DNA of 64,000 bases from Dicaeum eximium (GCA_013396995.1 VWZP01010273.1:1519003-1583002); one strand, 5' to 3'; shown: positions 52,230-64,000, numbered from the stretch's first letter. A program made the numbers and translations. Notes: generated by a model from the letters alone, not told the origin.

Positions 52230-55200
52230 AGATGAGGGGAAAGAGCAGTATCCACACTTTGGCTATAAATCTTAAGGAGAAACTTGAATATGCAGACTAA
52301 AGGAGCCCTTGCCAGCCAACTCAGGAAATCCTTGCATGCAGAATACCTTTGTAATTCAATATTCATATTTCCAAGAGATGGGGTATGTCTGGAAAGTCAA
52401 TAGCAAAGTGGGATATATTTGTCTGTTTTGAATCTGCAGTATGTACCCTGTCTGTTTGAAGTGTAGGTGGCTATGAAATGTTTTCTAGATGCCCGTGCTG
52501 CTCAGAGAAGGTGTGTGACAGCTGAAAGATGACTTTTAACTGATCAAGACTGATTTCAGGTCTTCAGCTAGTTATTTTTGTTTTTTAAACCAGCGAAAAA
52601 TATTATTTTTTTTAATGTTGCAAATCTCTAATGAATTTTCTTTAGAGCAAATGGAAGGCAGGAGGTCAGGACCAGTCTCCAGGGAGGGCTGTTTCTCTCC
52701 ATGGGGGTTGCACAGGTATGACAGGAGTCTCGCTAGGCACAGCAGGGTGGGTAGCATGGCCCGGCAGTGGCGAAGGAAACATGCAGGAGGGTGAGGGGAT
52801 GGGAAAGGGGTAAGTAAGTAAGATGACAGTGAGGTATGCCAAATTCCAGTGTTACAAGGTGTGGGTGGAAAACGTACAGACTGAGAACTCCTTGGAACTT
52901 TGGGTGTAATAGCATGTGGGTAGGAAATTGCTCTCCTACACTTGTGTATCTTGTCTCCTTGCAGTGTTGTCCTAGGGGAGTTAAAGCTTTGAATGACCAC
53001 AGCCTCTGTGAAACCAGCTTAAAAAGATTATAGTGAAAGTGACTGAGAGTTGCAAGGAACACTTGGAGGATCTCAGACTCATTTTGAAATTTAGAAGGGT
53101 GTCATCAGACCAGGCATTTAAATCTGGCTGTGAATCCAGACTTAGATGAAATTATTCTCTCCAAGCTTAAGGATTGATGGATTTGGGCATTCACAATAGA
53201 CATGTGACCCTAAGGTTGTAACGATTTTAGTAAATAAATAAAGCCAATTCAAAGCATGTAATCTTTTTTCCGAATCTAAACTAAAGGGGCCATTTAGATT
53301 TTCCTTAGTGTTGAAGTACTCAGACTAGCTATCAACTTTATTTTGTTGTCAATCAAATAAGATATACTGTCAGAACTCATATACATTGAACATATTTGGG
53401 TCTTCTGTCTTTATATTTGTTGCATAAAGTACTTCCTTCTCAAATCAAATTACTAATATAAACCATTTGGTGTAGGTTCCTTATTTTTAATACACTTCTG
53501 TTAGCACAATAAATTAGAAACAAATCCTAGAAGATTATTCTGTAACTAAATAAAATATATATCAAAAACCTATATGAGCTCATTTCAGTTTAAATAGAAA
53601 AAGACAGAATCTAAGTCAGTAAAAATAATGCAAGAAACAAATTTAAAGAGTCCGTTGCTGAGTTTTTTCATGAACCAAGCATAAAGCTAGAAAGATGTTC
53701 AGCAGACTTCTCTTTGGGCAGAATTGAAGTACTACAGGTTTTGCATTCCAGAAATTTCACCTCAATCTCTAAACTTCCTGGATTTTGATATTCGTTTTCA
53801 AATATTCTTTAGTTGTTACTGAAAAGCACTGTTTTATGTATATAATTAGCGTGATCTACAATGTCATAATTTCTTGTTGTAATCTTGTAGTTACAAGTTT
53901 TTTTTTTCCACAAACTGACACCATCTTTACTTAGAATTGTTTATATAATGGGTTATGAAGTAGGACTAAGAACGTAATGGTCAGGGGCTACTCTACCACA
54001 ACTTGCTTTTAGTCTAAGTTAAGGACAAACACAGTGTAAAGCCTCTAGTATGCACTTCTAATCACTTTTACTTTTCACCAAAGAATAAGATAAAGTCTTG
54101 CATTGTAAGGAATATGTACACTGAAGGTAGCATTTAGTTAGACAGGGCAAATCAAAGATTTGACTTGAGAGTGCCAGGCAAGGTTTGCTTATTGAATTAA
54201 AATTCTGTTTCATGTTACAAAAGTTCTTTGTGAATCCCCACACTGAAGTACTCTTGGTTGTGGACCAAGACCTCTCTGTCTTCTTGCAGATTTCAGATAA
54301 ATAGTGAAGTTAGAATAACACAGAAAGTCTTGAAAGGCATCAGTGGAAAGTTGACTATCAAGGAGTTCACACAAGATTCCTGCTTTTATGGGTAATGAGT
54401 GATTAGTCAACAGTACATTAGCCAGATATATATTGTTTTGAGTGAGTCTTGGACAAATCATATCAGCAAAGCAGCTGAGAGGAGTAGTTGCAAATTCTGT
54501 AATCACAGGTTGATTAGGCAATGGTCCTATCTTTCCTCAGAAGAGAAGCAGTGGGATTTGTACTTTTGCACCATTTGAAGTCCTAAAGGGCTGAAACAGA
54601 GCATGTGGTTCTGATATCACATCCGATTAAGGGACATATGAATGAACATTTAACTGCCAATTAGCTTGAATATATGCATGGCATTTTCAGAATGTAAAAA
54701 CTTAAAAGCTGCAGATAATCTGACCTGTCGTACTCTTTAATCTGAATAGTCCTGAAATCTGCTCTCATCAGATACGATTACAGCTGCTAGTGTCTGGTTT
54801 GTTGCTTTTGCTTGTTTGACCTCCACCCTTCTAATTTCAGCAGGCAGCTGAGATCTGACTTGGACTGTGCTTGTACGGCTGTAGCCAGGTTCACATGATC
54901 CCTTGGGTTTTACTGGATGGCTCTGTCTAATAATATGACCAAGTACTTTAGTCTTTATCCAGATTTTACTGTTTGCATCAGAATTTTATTACCTTCACTC
55001 ACATTATTTTTATTGGAATGTATTTACTCCAATCTGCTCTTGTTTGTTTTGATTATATTTTAGACTATATTGCAAGTGTTATTCATAAACAGACTGAAAT
55101 AAAGGGTGCCAAACACCTGTGGGGCAGCCTTGTGAGGGGCTTCTTTCTTTGTATTGTGATAGGACAGGTTCAAGGAAAGGATGAAGAAAGGAAAAATGTG

Positions 55201-56030
55201 TTTTTACTGGTAGATGCAGCACAGGGTTTTCAGAACAAAACACTTTTCAGGTGAAACAGAAGAGAGTATGGAGTGATTACTTCGAGCACAGAAAATCCTT
55301 TAATTCATGTTGATTAAATTAAGCTATGCTCACATGTTTCCAGGAACTGCTTAGTGGTTCTCCTCAGGTCTTTATTAATACAGTAAACATGGATAGTAAT
55401 AGTGACTAAGAAGTAAACAGTCACATTAAGACATGACACTGTGTTGTGAACTGCAATGAGTAATATCTGTCATTGCAGTATAACTTATCTTTGATAACAC
55501 CACCAAATTTTTAAATTGCCTATTTTAATATTTTAATAATTGATGTCTGCTGTAAATTGAGGTGGGTCAGAGGTGAGTTTCTTGACAATGTGCGTTACTG
55601 TAATGAAAAAGCTCCAAAAGGTGTTCCATTCCAGGGGATATTTACAGTGAAATTGCTCTTAGAACAGCCCAGGAAGTGAGCTTTGTCAGAAAACCAGGGA
55701 CTTGTGTATCTCCCATTTTGTACATTGGCAAGATAAAATCTGTAAAAGGGTGCCAGAGGACTTATGTGCATTATGTCATAAAGAGAATCAGATGGAGACA
55801 CAAAGTGCTTCTGTGGAAGAGTCCCACAGAACACTGAGTCTTCCTGGAGCAGTACCAGTTCTGAATAAAGGGAAGGACCAAATACTGTATGGATGATAAA
55901 TGCTTTTGAAACTGATCCCTAGCCATGATTTATCCAAATGTTATTTTTGCTCTGGCTTTGGTAAGGAGGGCTTTTCCATGTGCTGCCTAAAAAGGTCTTT
56001 ATTTTGAACCATGTTTGGAAATAGGGCAGT
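52230..56030. other. Upstream intergenic DNA, no feature recognised
   Basis: AT-rich sequence with no exon, repeat family or RNA gene that I can name. In other vertebrates the neighbour on this side of PDS5A is N4BP2 on the opposite strand, but no N4BP2 exon is seen here. Confidence 0.7.
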
Positions 56031-56032
56031 TA

Positions 56033-56730
56033 TCATAGAATTATAGAATGGATTGGGTAGAAAGGGACTTTAAAGGTCATCTAGTCAGTCCAGCCCCCCC
56101 CCCGCAGTAAGCAGGGACCTCAACTAGATCAGGTTGCTCCAAGCCCTGTCCAGCATGACCTTGAATGTTTCCACAGATGAGAGATCCATAACCTTTCTGA
56201 GCAACCTGTTCCGGTGTTTTAGCACCCTCCTGGTAAAAAATATTTTCCTGTTATCTAGACTAAATCTGCACTCTTTTGGTTTAAAACCATCAACCCTTGT
56301 CTTATCCCAACAGGCTCTGCTAAAAAGTCTGTCACTATCATTCTTGTACTGGAAGGCTGTTACAAGGCCGCCCTGCAGTCTTCTTTCAGGCTGAATAACC
56401 CCATCTCTTTCAGCCTTTCCTCACAGGAAAGATGCTCCAGCCCTCTGATCTTCTTCATGGCCTTTCTCTGGACCAGTTCCAAGTCTGTGTCCCTCCTGTG
56501 CTGGGAGCCCAGAGCTGATGCAGCCCTGCAGGTGGGGTCTCAGCAGAGCAGAGCAGAGGGGCAGAATCCCCAGGCCCTGCTGCCCACGGTGCTCTGGATG
56601 CAGCCCAGGACACGTTTGGCTTTCTGGGCTGGGAGTGCCCATGGCTGGGTCATGTCCAACCTCTCACCCACCAGCACTCCCAAATCCTCCTTGTCAGGGC
56701 TGCTCTTGATTTGTTAGTTCCCCAGCATAT
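56033..56730 (-). mobile_element. CR1 LINE, 5'-truncated copy with intact 3' end
   Basis: Read on the minus strand this is a typical CR1 3' third: GACAAGGAGGATTTGGGAGT, CTGGTCCAGAGAAAGG, GAGGAAAGGCTGAAAGAGAT, and at the end ATTCTATAATTCTATGA, the short near-octamer repeats that replace a poly-A tail in CR1. The remaining ORF2 region is broken by shifts. A run of 10 C on the plus strand lies at about 56095-56104. The 5' truncation point abuts the AT-rich microsatellite tract starting near 56731. Confidence 0.93.
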
Positions 56731-56770
56731 ATATACACGCATATACATACACACACAGGCGCAAACACAC

Positions 56771-56879
56771 ATAGATATAGATATAGATATAGATATAGAT
56801 ATAGATATAGATATAGATATAGATATAGATATAGATATAGATATAGATATAGATATAGATATAGATATAGATATAGATA
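56771..56879. repeat. (ATAGAT)n hexanucleotide microsatellite
   Basis: 109 bp, about 18.2 copies of a 6 bp unit with no interruption, flanked on both sides by short CA-rich stretches. Translation gives artificial Ile-Asp or Tyr-Leu dipeptide frames, which are not genes. Confidence 0.98.
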
Positions 56880-57059
56880 CACACACTTGCCAGGGACAAT
56901 TACACTTGTCACCAGACATTTAATAAGTTTCTTGGATGCAAACTTGCTGAGTTTTTTCTTCCATGGGAAAGCTCTTTTTTCTCTGCAGATTTCAAATATT
57001 TGTGTGTGTGTTTCAAGGACAAAATGCATTCCTTTGCCCCTGTCTCCCAATATGGGAGA

Positions 57060-57301
57060 TGTAGTTTGCCTTTCTCAAGCTATGATATAAAGAATTGCTA
57101 TCTCTCTGACTTTGTAAACATTTTCTGGCATTCTTGAGAGTTGGGGTATGGAGCTTGAAGAAGCAAGATGCTAGCTCTGTACCTGGGCAGAAATAGCCCA
57201 AATCTTTCTGAACAATGGAGTAATTTTAATAAATAATATAAGCCTTCTGATATTGGCATCTGGAGTCTTGATTCACCCCGACAGGACTCCAACGGCAACC
57301 A
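57060..57301 (+). mobile_element. Short retroviral LTR (5' boundary tentative)
   Basis: The 3' half has LTR architecture: AATAAA at 57228-57233, then a roughly 70 bp U5-like stretch ending GGCAACCA immediately before a primer binding site. The most likely 5' end is TGTAG at 57060, giving about 242 bp, a size similar to avian alpharetroviral LTRs; this limit is inferred. No second LTR or internal genes are visible downstream, so it is a truncated proviral remnant. Confidence 0.6.
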
Positions 57302-57302
57302 T

Positions 57303-57320
57303 TGGTGACCCCTGAGACGT
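57303..57320 (+). other. tRNA-Trp-like retroviral primer binding site
   Basis: TGGTGACCCC, one base after the LTR end, is identical to the first ten bases of the tRNA-Trp primer binding site used by avian leukosis-type viruses. GACGTG of that site follows after a 3 nt insertion (TGA). Confidence 0.65.
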
Positions 57321-57609
57321 GGGCAACATACACTTGCCACTGAACTTTTGTAGTGTCCTGGTGCATTCAGAAATGGCAAGGATTGTCACTGTACATAACA
57401 TTTAAGCCATTGTGGAAAAAGTGGATCTCTATGAATACAATTTTAATTTACCAAGCGCTCCATTGACAGAATGATTGTGCTTCTTTCATTTGATTGCAAG
57501 TAAAATCAATTTATTGGCACCTGCAGATTGGTGATTTCACAGGAGAATTTTTAGAAGCCTCCATGATCTATTGCTAGTTTTGAACATGCAGAAACTGAAG
57601 TTACAGCAG

Positions 57610-58110
57610 CCTACTGCATGTCATCTATCCACCTCCTTTCTAGCTGCTCTCAATTATGATGACTTGTCACCATTCACTCCATAATTACATTCTCAAGGTT
57701 ATTTCCATCTCTGCTCCTGATGTGTCCAAACCACATACATTTACACCTATTCATTTCTGACAACCAAGTCTACTTTTCTCTAATATTATATTTAATATGT
57801 GCATTTATCATCTCTTCTGTCCAGAAGATATGTCTTTGCTTGCACCGTATTGCAAAAGCTTCAATCTTCTTTGTCACAATCAATAATTCCTGAAAAGTCA
57901 CATTCATAAGTTGCTGCAGCAAAAAATTAGGCATTTCACCAGTCAAATTTTTCTACTACCATGGTGAATATTTTTTTCCCGGCTTTTATAAGGGAATCCA
58001 TGGATGGATCAACTGTTCTTCAAAATTTTCCAGTTTCTATCGGTCAAGTTCTGATTGGGTAAATTTGATCCCAGATGAACTGAATTTATGAACGGTCTCT
58101 ATAGCTAGAC
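57610..58110 (-). pseudogene. Decayed RTE-like LINE reverse-transcriptase C-terminal remnant
   Basis: On the minus strand, frame fragments resemble in order the C-terminal part of non-LTR (RTE-type) polymerases: IETVHKFSS (58103-58077, compare IEVV.DF.YLG), KKIEAFAIRC (57871-57842, compare KRIEAFEMWC), WFGHIRSRDGNNLE (57733-57692, compare the conserved GH..RRD motif) and ERRWIDDM (57640-57617). Stops and frameshifts separate them. No endonuclease domain or 3' tail is recognised. The similarity is to generic family motifs recalled from memory, so the clade is uncertain. Confidence 0.55.
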
Positions 58111-58279
58111 CACTAATAATGAAGCTAGCTAATACACTATTTTTATTAATTAAGTAAAGTTATTTTATTTATGGCATACTCAAGAATACCCTGTGTTTTT
58201 CATTAGCCTTTTATTGTCTCTCTAATACTTGGTGTACAGCAGATGTGGTTGTGACAGGGTGCTATGTCATCAGCTGAAG

Positions 58280-60590
58280 GTCATTTAAAAGAAGTCAATT
58301 TCAAACTCAACTTTTCCATTCTGAGATTTTTTTTTTTTTGTCCCAGCCAGGCTACAAGGAAATTTGCAGTTACCTGTGGTTTTAATACTAGCACATGGTT
58401 CTTTATATTCACTTCATATTTTTTCAAATAAGGCAGATTTGGGGAAATTCTGAGTGTATGGGACTGCTTAGAGGAAGTACTACTGGAGAAATTGGGAAAG
58501 TTTGGCACTATATTTAGCCCATGGCAGCTGTTTTCTGGAGGCAAAACAATGAGTCTCTCCCCCTGTGCCATTAAATAAGAACTGTCCTATGATCTATTAA
58601 AAAATGAGAATGTGTGGTACTAACAAGTTCTGATTAAGAGGCTCTTTTGTGAAAAGTATTGATTGTATTTACTGTGCTCTGTTGCTAATTCTTCCAACAG
58701 ATCTAATATCTGCTGCTCAAAGTAAAGAAAAGAATGATATGAAATTTTACAAATTAATATGAACTTGGAATTTACCATTATGGTCAAAGAAAGACATTTG
58801 ATGAATGGATGTGCGGCCTCAGAGCTGTGCTGTAGTGACGGGGTCATTTCACATTGATGGATAGGTTATGTGGTGTATTCAGAGGATTAAAAAAGAGTTG
58901 CATTTGTCAAACGCAGGGAAGCATCAAAGTGTGTGGGTATGACTGTGTGAGCAACAGAATCATTATAGTTTGTCTTTGCACAAAGTCAGGAAATATATTG
59001 ATCATATAGGTTTATGCACTAGGGGAGCAACTAATGATGATCCATCCAATGTGTTCCGTGAATGGCTCAAGGAAATAATCATTAAAATATTACACCACAG
59101 CACCATTTTGGAACCTGAATATGAAACCTGGAATTTGAAACCCTCTCAAAGAATAATTTGCATTTTAATTTATAAAATAAAATTACTTGTTTGGTTTATG
59201 CTGCTCCAGTCACTTCATCCTTAAAATTCTACATATATGTTAATGCACTGGATGTTTGCATCGAGATGATCAGCCAGCATGACAGTAGCAGCACACTGAC
59301 AACATAGTGATCCAGCAGCAGGGAATACTGAGTATCAGTGGAAGAAAATTTTCCTAAATTCAGGTTATGTGGCAGCAGAGATGCTAAATAAGGTTATTTG
59401 AGCCAGTACTTGCATGGGTGCTTGACAAAGCAGACATTGAATTGGTGTCTGAAGAGAGCACAGAATATCAAGTATTGAGTAGACAAAGCCAGAAGTAGCC
59501 TAGACAAGGCACAAGCAAATAGAGAGATAAGAAAAGTATAGGCATGACAAAAATGCTTAGTAATATAAAAACTGTGTTAACAATATACAGATTTTTAGCC
59601 AAAAATTCCTCTTGATCCAATATAAAAAAGTCCATGATGGTGGAATGATCGATGAAGATGATGCTAATGCCAGGAGAGGGATTACTGCTTGTAAAGTAGA
59701 CTGGTATGTATCCACTTAGAATTTCACCAACATCTAATACCACTATTTATAGCCTATCTGAATTTGGCAAGGCAGCTCACGTGTACTCTGTGTAATATAC
59801 TATAACTACACTGTATCAAGCACATAAACACTTGCTTTCTTACTTAGATCTCTGCACTGTGCTTTTTATTTTCCAGACACTGCATACTTATACCTAATAA
59901 TTTATATTTTTCGGGGACCACTCGCTAAAATTGTAAACTTCCTTTATCTAAATCCTCTAATAAGGCAGAAAAAGACTTTGGGCCACCATGTGAACATTTA
60001 AGTCACTATTTTAGATGTAGCCAGGTTTTATTTATGAAATGCCATTGACCTATATTTAATCAATAATTTTTAAACCTTCAAGATCTGCTCAGTGGCCACC
60101 TCTAATCCAGAAGAAGACTGGAGTGAACCATATTTTTCATTCATTTTCAGTATCATTCAGTTGCCTGAATGCACTGTTAGGCATGAATTTTTTGATTTAA
60201 ATGAAAAAATATGTTGACAAGTCTATCAGATTCTGAATATAGTAAGAAGAGAATGATGGTACTTCTAGGGGAAGAAAGCAGTAGATCTTTAAATCCCCTA
60301 AGGAAGCTCCTTCATATAGCAGGTACAAAATAACACTGAAAGAAGTACACAAATGCTGACATAATCTATGAGCAGAAAAACTCCCAAAGCCTCTATAGTT
60401 TCCCGAATTTAAGCAAATTTGCAGTAATATTTTTTCTGTCTTACCAATGCCTTACTTTGATGTTTGTCTCTCTGTTCCTTTCTAAAAGATTTGTCCATTG
60501 ACCTGCTGCTGGGTGAGGGAAATGGGAACTCAGGAAAAGGTATGAATGAAGGGGAGAAAGGCTTCATCACATGTATTTGGGAAGTACAAA
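58280..60590. other. Intergenic DNA, no feature recognised
   Basis: AT-rich unique-looking sequence; nothing I can name. Confidence 0.7.
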
Positions 60591-60896
60591 CGTCATCACT
60601 CAAAATGACCCCCCTTTCTTATTCTTCCCCCAGCTTTAAATACTGAGGATGACACTGGATGGTCTGGAAAACCTCTTTGGTCAGCTGGAGTCAGCTGCCC
60701 CAGCTGTGTCCCTTCTCAACACCTTGTGCACCTCCAGCCTCCTCACAGAAGATGTCTTTACACTGGGTAAGGGCTGCTCAACAATAACAAAAACAGCTCT
60801 TGTATTATCAACCCTGCTTTCAGCACAAATTCAAAACATAGCCCCATACCAGCCACTGTAAAGAAAATTAACTCTACCCCATCCAAACCCAGCACA
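60590..60896 (+). mobile_element. Avian ERV LTR fragment
   Basis: The stretch from CCCCCCTTTCTTATTC through CTTTAAATACTGAGGATGAC, CTCTTTGGTCAGCTGGAGTC and CAATAACAAAAACAGCTC to CCCATCCAAACCCAGCACA follows a widespread avian ERVL-like LTR that I recognise from bird genomes. It ends in CA at 60896. The 5' boundary is uncertain, and no proviral genes adjoin it. An open frame inside it (60649-60861) is incidental. Confidence 0.7.
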
Positions 60897-63800
60897 ATGG
60901 ATCAGGGTGGATTTGGCAGTTTGTTCTGCTGAATATGTAATATACAGTATACCTTTTCCTTTTCTACTCTTCTACTGTGTACTGTATTTAGTTTTTTTTT
61001 TGTACATGGAAAATAGGCAAATTCATAAGAAAAACTGAGAGAAAGCTAAAACTCTCACTTAAGTTTTAAGGTACACATTTTTGTGTCCTAACCATCACCA
61101 CTGTACAGAAGAAGAAATACCAACACAGAAATTGAAGAACTACACAGAAAATATGAACTACTGCTATTTCAGTGTTCTTTTAAGTTAGCTTGTTCATTCT
61201 TCCAGGTTTTGGGGAATGTAATCAGAGGAAAAAAAGGGTTGAAAGAGTTCAGTGTTTGATCATCTATTTGAAAAAAGCTTAAACATGTTTTCATGCTGGT
61301 TGTATCAACTGTTTTTGTTTGGGGTTGGTTTGTTTGTTTGTCTGGGTTTTTAATAAGTTGTCTGTTACAGATGGGCCCAGATCCAAATGACACCACCTCT
61401 GCTCCATCCTGAATTGTGTGTATCAGGTTGCAGATACCAATCTGAATGTCATAAGCTAGAGCAGGGTGGAGTGGAGCTTGTCTTAAGATATGATTCCCTC
61501 ATTCTTTGAACTTGGAATTGTCATGAATTTGATGGTACAAGCTAACTAATTTTTGCCTAGTCCTTAAATAAATTGGAAACTGCAGACTGTCCTGTTAGAA
61601 GGAGTGACTGTCCTTTTATGTCGCTGAAACTGTAAGATGGCCTGTGGCTTTCTAAATTTTAGTTTCTTTTGTTGCTAGTGTTATTCACTAGGAAAAAGTA
61701 TGGCCCCATTTCCAGTGAGAGAGGGTATGAAATGTTAAAAAATAGAAGTGATGGGTGGATTTTAAAGGCACTAAAAAACCCACAAAGAGGTCAGAATGTA
61801 CAGGAAAGCAAAAGAAGGCCTTCCCCATTCAGCAACAACCAAATTGCTATCTGTTAATTTCCTATCTAAATAATTAGATTCCATCATGTGACAGTTACAA
61901 AGAAGCACATAATAAACAAAGAATTTTCTTTAAAAATGGTAGTCTACGCAGCTGTTTTTAAATGCACATCACTCACTTGCTGCACCCTTCCCCTATCTCC
62001 TTGGCTTCTTGTTTCAGCATAAGACATCTGGCATACAAGTTATTCAAGTTCAGAAACTAGTTACTGAAATCTAATTAATAAATGAATGCTAGTGGGTTTA
62101 GACCATAACAATTTCCCTAATTTATTTTTACAAGCGGTTGGAGTAATCCACAGATGTTTGTAACAGATGTCAAGCACAAGGATTGCTATAACTAGCAGCT
62201 TTTGTGTAACAAATGGTGAGGAAGACTGACAGTAAGCAGGATGCCTGCAAGATATTTATATATTGTAGAATTTTGAAGCCATTGAGTTGTTGTACCAGAA
62301 AATTTTGTAAAATATTCATGTCTCGATAGAATGTGTATTGTACATATCTGTTGAGAATGTACAACAGAATCTTACTTGAGAATAAAGCCTCTATGAAGCT
62401 ATTTTGTGAAAGAAATAAAATAGATTTTTATTTTGTTTTAATCTTATATTAATTGAAGGTCAGTCACTGTGAGGAAAACCGGTTCATAACTCACTTGTGA
62501 TTGGCAAGCAATTAACTTCTGGTAAATGAATTGCATGGGCAATGGAGTACAGTCTGCCTTGACAGGTAAAAGCATTTTTTCATTAGAGTAACATTAATAA
62601 ATTATTGGAACTTGCCTAAGATTCAGGCTTGTACTTACTATTAGATCTACTTAGAAATTCCATCCTGTAACAAGGACCAATATTTTAACATTTAAAATTT
62701 CTGAATCACAGCAAACAAGACATCTCGAAATTTCCAGCAGAATGAAAGTACTAATTTTTATTTAGAATCACTGAGGAGTTTTAATGATTTTTTTTCCAAG
62801 AATTTAGTAAGGTGAAATGGACTGATAACATCACAAAACCCATAAAATACAAAAATATATCAACTGAATTTTACTTATAGTATTACATAGTTGAAAGAAA
62901 AGAATAACTGAGAAGGGCTTTTCCCCCTTTTCTTTCAAATTTACATTTTAAATGGTTTGTTTCCAAGTGTTTATTTCTGCATCTCAGGGTGATGTGACCA
63001 CATTAAGTAAACTTGAGAATTAATATATTTGAAGAAATGCGTCTCTTTTGCTCTAAGGAAAATATTTACTTTAGGAGATACTGAGTACCTTAAAGTGATG
63101 AAATCCTAATACAAGCAAGGTAGTTTATAGTTATTACATGCTATCTTGATGAAGGTAAACAGGTAGGAGCATAAGATTATTTTAACCATCTAATACGTAT
63201 AATGAGATATTGTTCTAACTAAATGAAACAAACTTCTTTTTCTTTCTGCCTCTGCCCTAAGTTTTCCTTAGTGAAGGTAAAATTGTTTGGATTCAGTTGC
63301 TATCACTTATGCTAGGGATTTGGCTCTTAGTAAGATATCCCAGAAGCTCAGCTGCCTAAGAACATGAAATGCTGAAGTGTCACTGCAAATTCTTGAATTA
63401 CATTAGTTCTGTTTTAATGTAGAATATTTTAGCCCAGTTCAAAATCAATGACATTTCTTCTGCAACTGTGCCTGTCCTCTTAACTGCCTGACGGCAGATA
63501 CCTTGCAGATTGGAAATCTGGAGATTTTCTGTCCTGGAGCAGTTTCGTTCTTACAACTCTGGCTTTACAAATGAATGGAGGCCACTAATGATACTGTTCC
63601 CTGGAAGTGTCCTCTATCTTAATCAGCAGACAATAATTGTTTTGTAAAAAACAATGAGTAAACTTTTACATCCTGGTCAAATTCCAGTTTAGATAACAGC
63701 ACCCTGCTGACAAAATTCCTACCATTTCAAATGGATAGTAACTGCCTATTAATCTACTCTGTGTTATTGCATAGCATAGCTAAGCAGCTGTTGCATTTTG

Positions 63801-64000
63801 TTTGATATAGATGTATTAAGTGAATCCCCCACGGTTTTGTTGTTTTGGTTTTTTTAACAAAGCATTTTAGGAATGGCAGAAGTGTCAACCATTATTCATT
63901 TTTTTCCCTGTTAAGTCTAATTCCTGCAGTGATATACATGAAATCTGTTTTTTAAAAAATAATACAGAAATGCAACTTTACTGCTAATCTTGTTCTTAGA
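60897..64000. other. Intergenic DNA, no feature recognised
   Basis: AT-rich sequence with short GTTT-rich runs near 61310-61345. No exon, RNA gene or repeat family recognised. Confidence 0.7.

Larger units (their letters stand above)
50930..52230. promoter_or_regulatory. CpG-island promoter of PDS5A
   Basis: G+C and CpG density rise sharply against the AT-rich surroundings, with many CGG/GCC runs at 50985-51556 and 51984-52220. It sits just upstream of the PDS5A start codon and has no TATA box that I can assign. Features inside are a G-quadruplex motif (51353-51369), a 10 bp inverted repeat (51296-51319) and a CCAAT on the plus strand (51177-51181). CpG-island promoters are often bidirectional, but no gene is visible on the other side. 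Confidence 0.85.

Noticed and set aside
51163..52235. Long open frames across the CpG island
   Set aside because: They are open only because they run through 427 N; the remaining parts are GC-rich low-complexity frames with no family resemblance.
51984..54000. Divergent gene sharing the CpG-island promoter
   Set aside because: No exon, conserved frame or convincing splice pair is visible on the plus strand; a non-coding divergent transcript is possible but unsupported.
56650..57050. Open frames with Ile-Asp, Ser-Ile or Tyr-Leu repeats
   Set aside because: They are translations of the ATAGAT microsatellite in different frames.
60649..60861. Small protein of 70 codons
   Set aside because: It coincides with an avian LTR sequence and has no independent support.
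1..64000. CRISPR arrays, operons, bacterial promoters or other prokaryotic systems
   Set aside because: The DNA is spliced vertebrate sequence; no regularly spaced repeats or dense coding frames are present.

Overview
The window is vertebrate nuclear DNA, almost certainly from a bird. It is AT-rich, holds widely spaced short exons, and carries chicken-repeat-1 (CR1) LINE fragments and avian endogenous-retrovirus LTRs as its recognisable repeats. The long LTR at 30.2-31.3 kb and the LTR at 60.6-60.9 kb resemble families I know from passerines and other Neoaves. That points away from galliforms, but it rests on memory rather than a database match.

The only protein-coding gene I can support is PDS5A, a HEAT-repeat regulator of cohesin, on the minus strand. 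Fifteen coding exons lie between 50844 (start codon) and 188. They encode residues 1-584 of a protein usually about 1,330 residues long; the rest of the gene lies beyond position 1. All fifteen exons are bounded by GT/AG, keep one open frame and contain no stop. Residues that separate the two vertebrate paralogues (for example [13 protein letters not shown]) identify PDS5A rather than PDS5B. A CpG island at about 50.93-52.23 kb, broken by a 427-base assembly gap, is the promoter region. A non-coding first exon ending at 51423 is inferred.

Layout: 1-20.8 kb holds coding exons 2-15 with short to medium introns. From 20.8 to 50.7 kb is one 29.9 kb intron containing two CR1 fragments, a 1,145 bp LTR and small tandem and inverted repeats. 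From 50.7 to 52.2 kb is the start-codon exon and CpG island. From 52.2 to 64 kb is upstream intergenic DNA with no gene I can recognise. It contains a repeat cluster at 56.0-58.1 kb (a CR1 3' end, a perfect 109 bp hexanucleotide microsatellite, a retroviral LTR with an adjoining tRNA-Trp-like primer binding site, and a decayed RTE-like reverse-transcriptase remnant) and another ERV LTR at 60.6-60.9 kb.

I found no new multi-gene system. The observations most worth checking are a possible tandem 5' splice site in coding exon 5 that would add three residues, an upstream AUG in frame with PDS5A across the inferred 5'UTR junction, the LTR with its primer binding site, the RTE-like fossil, and several perfect hairpins and G-tracts near regulatory or splice positions.
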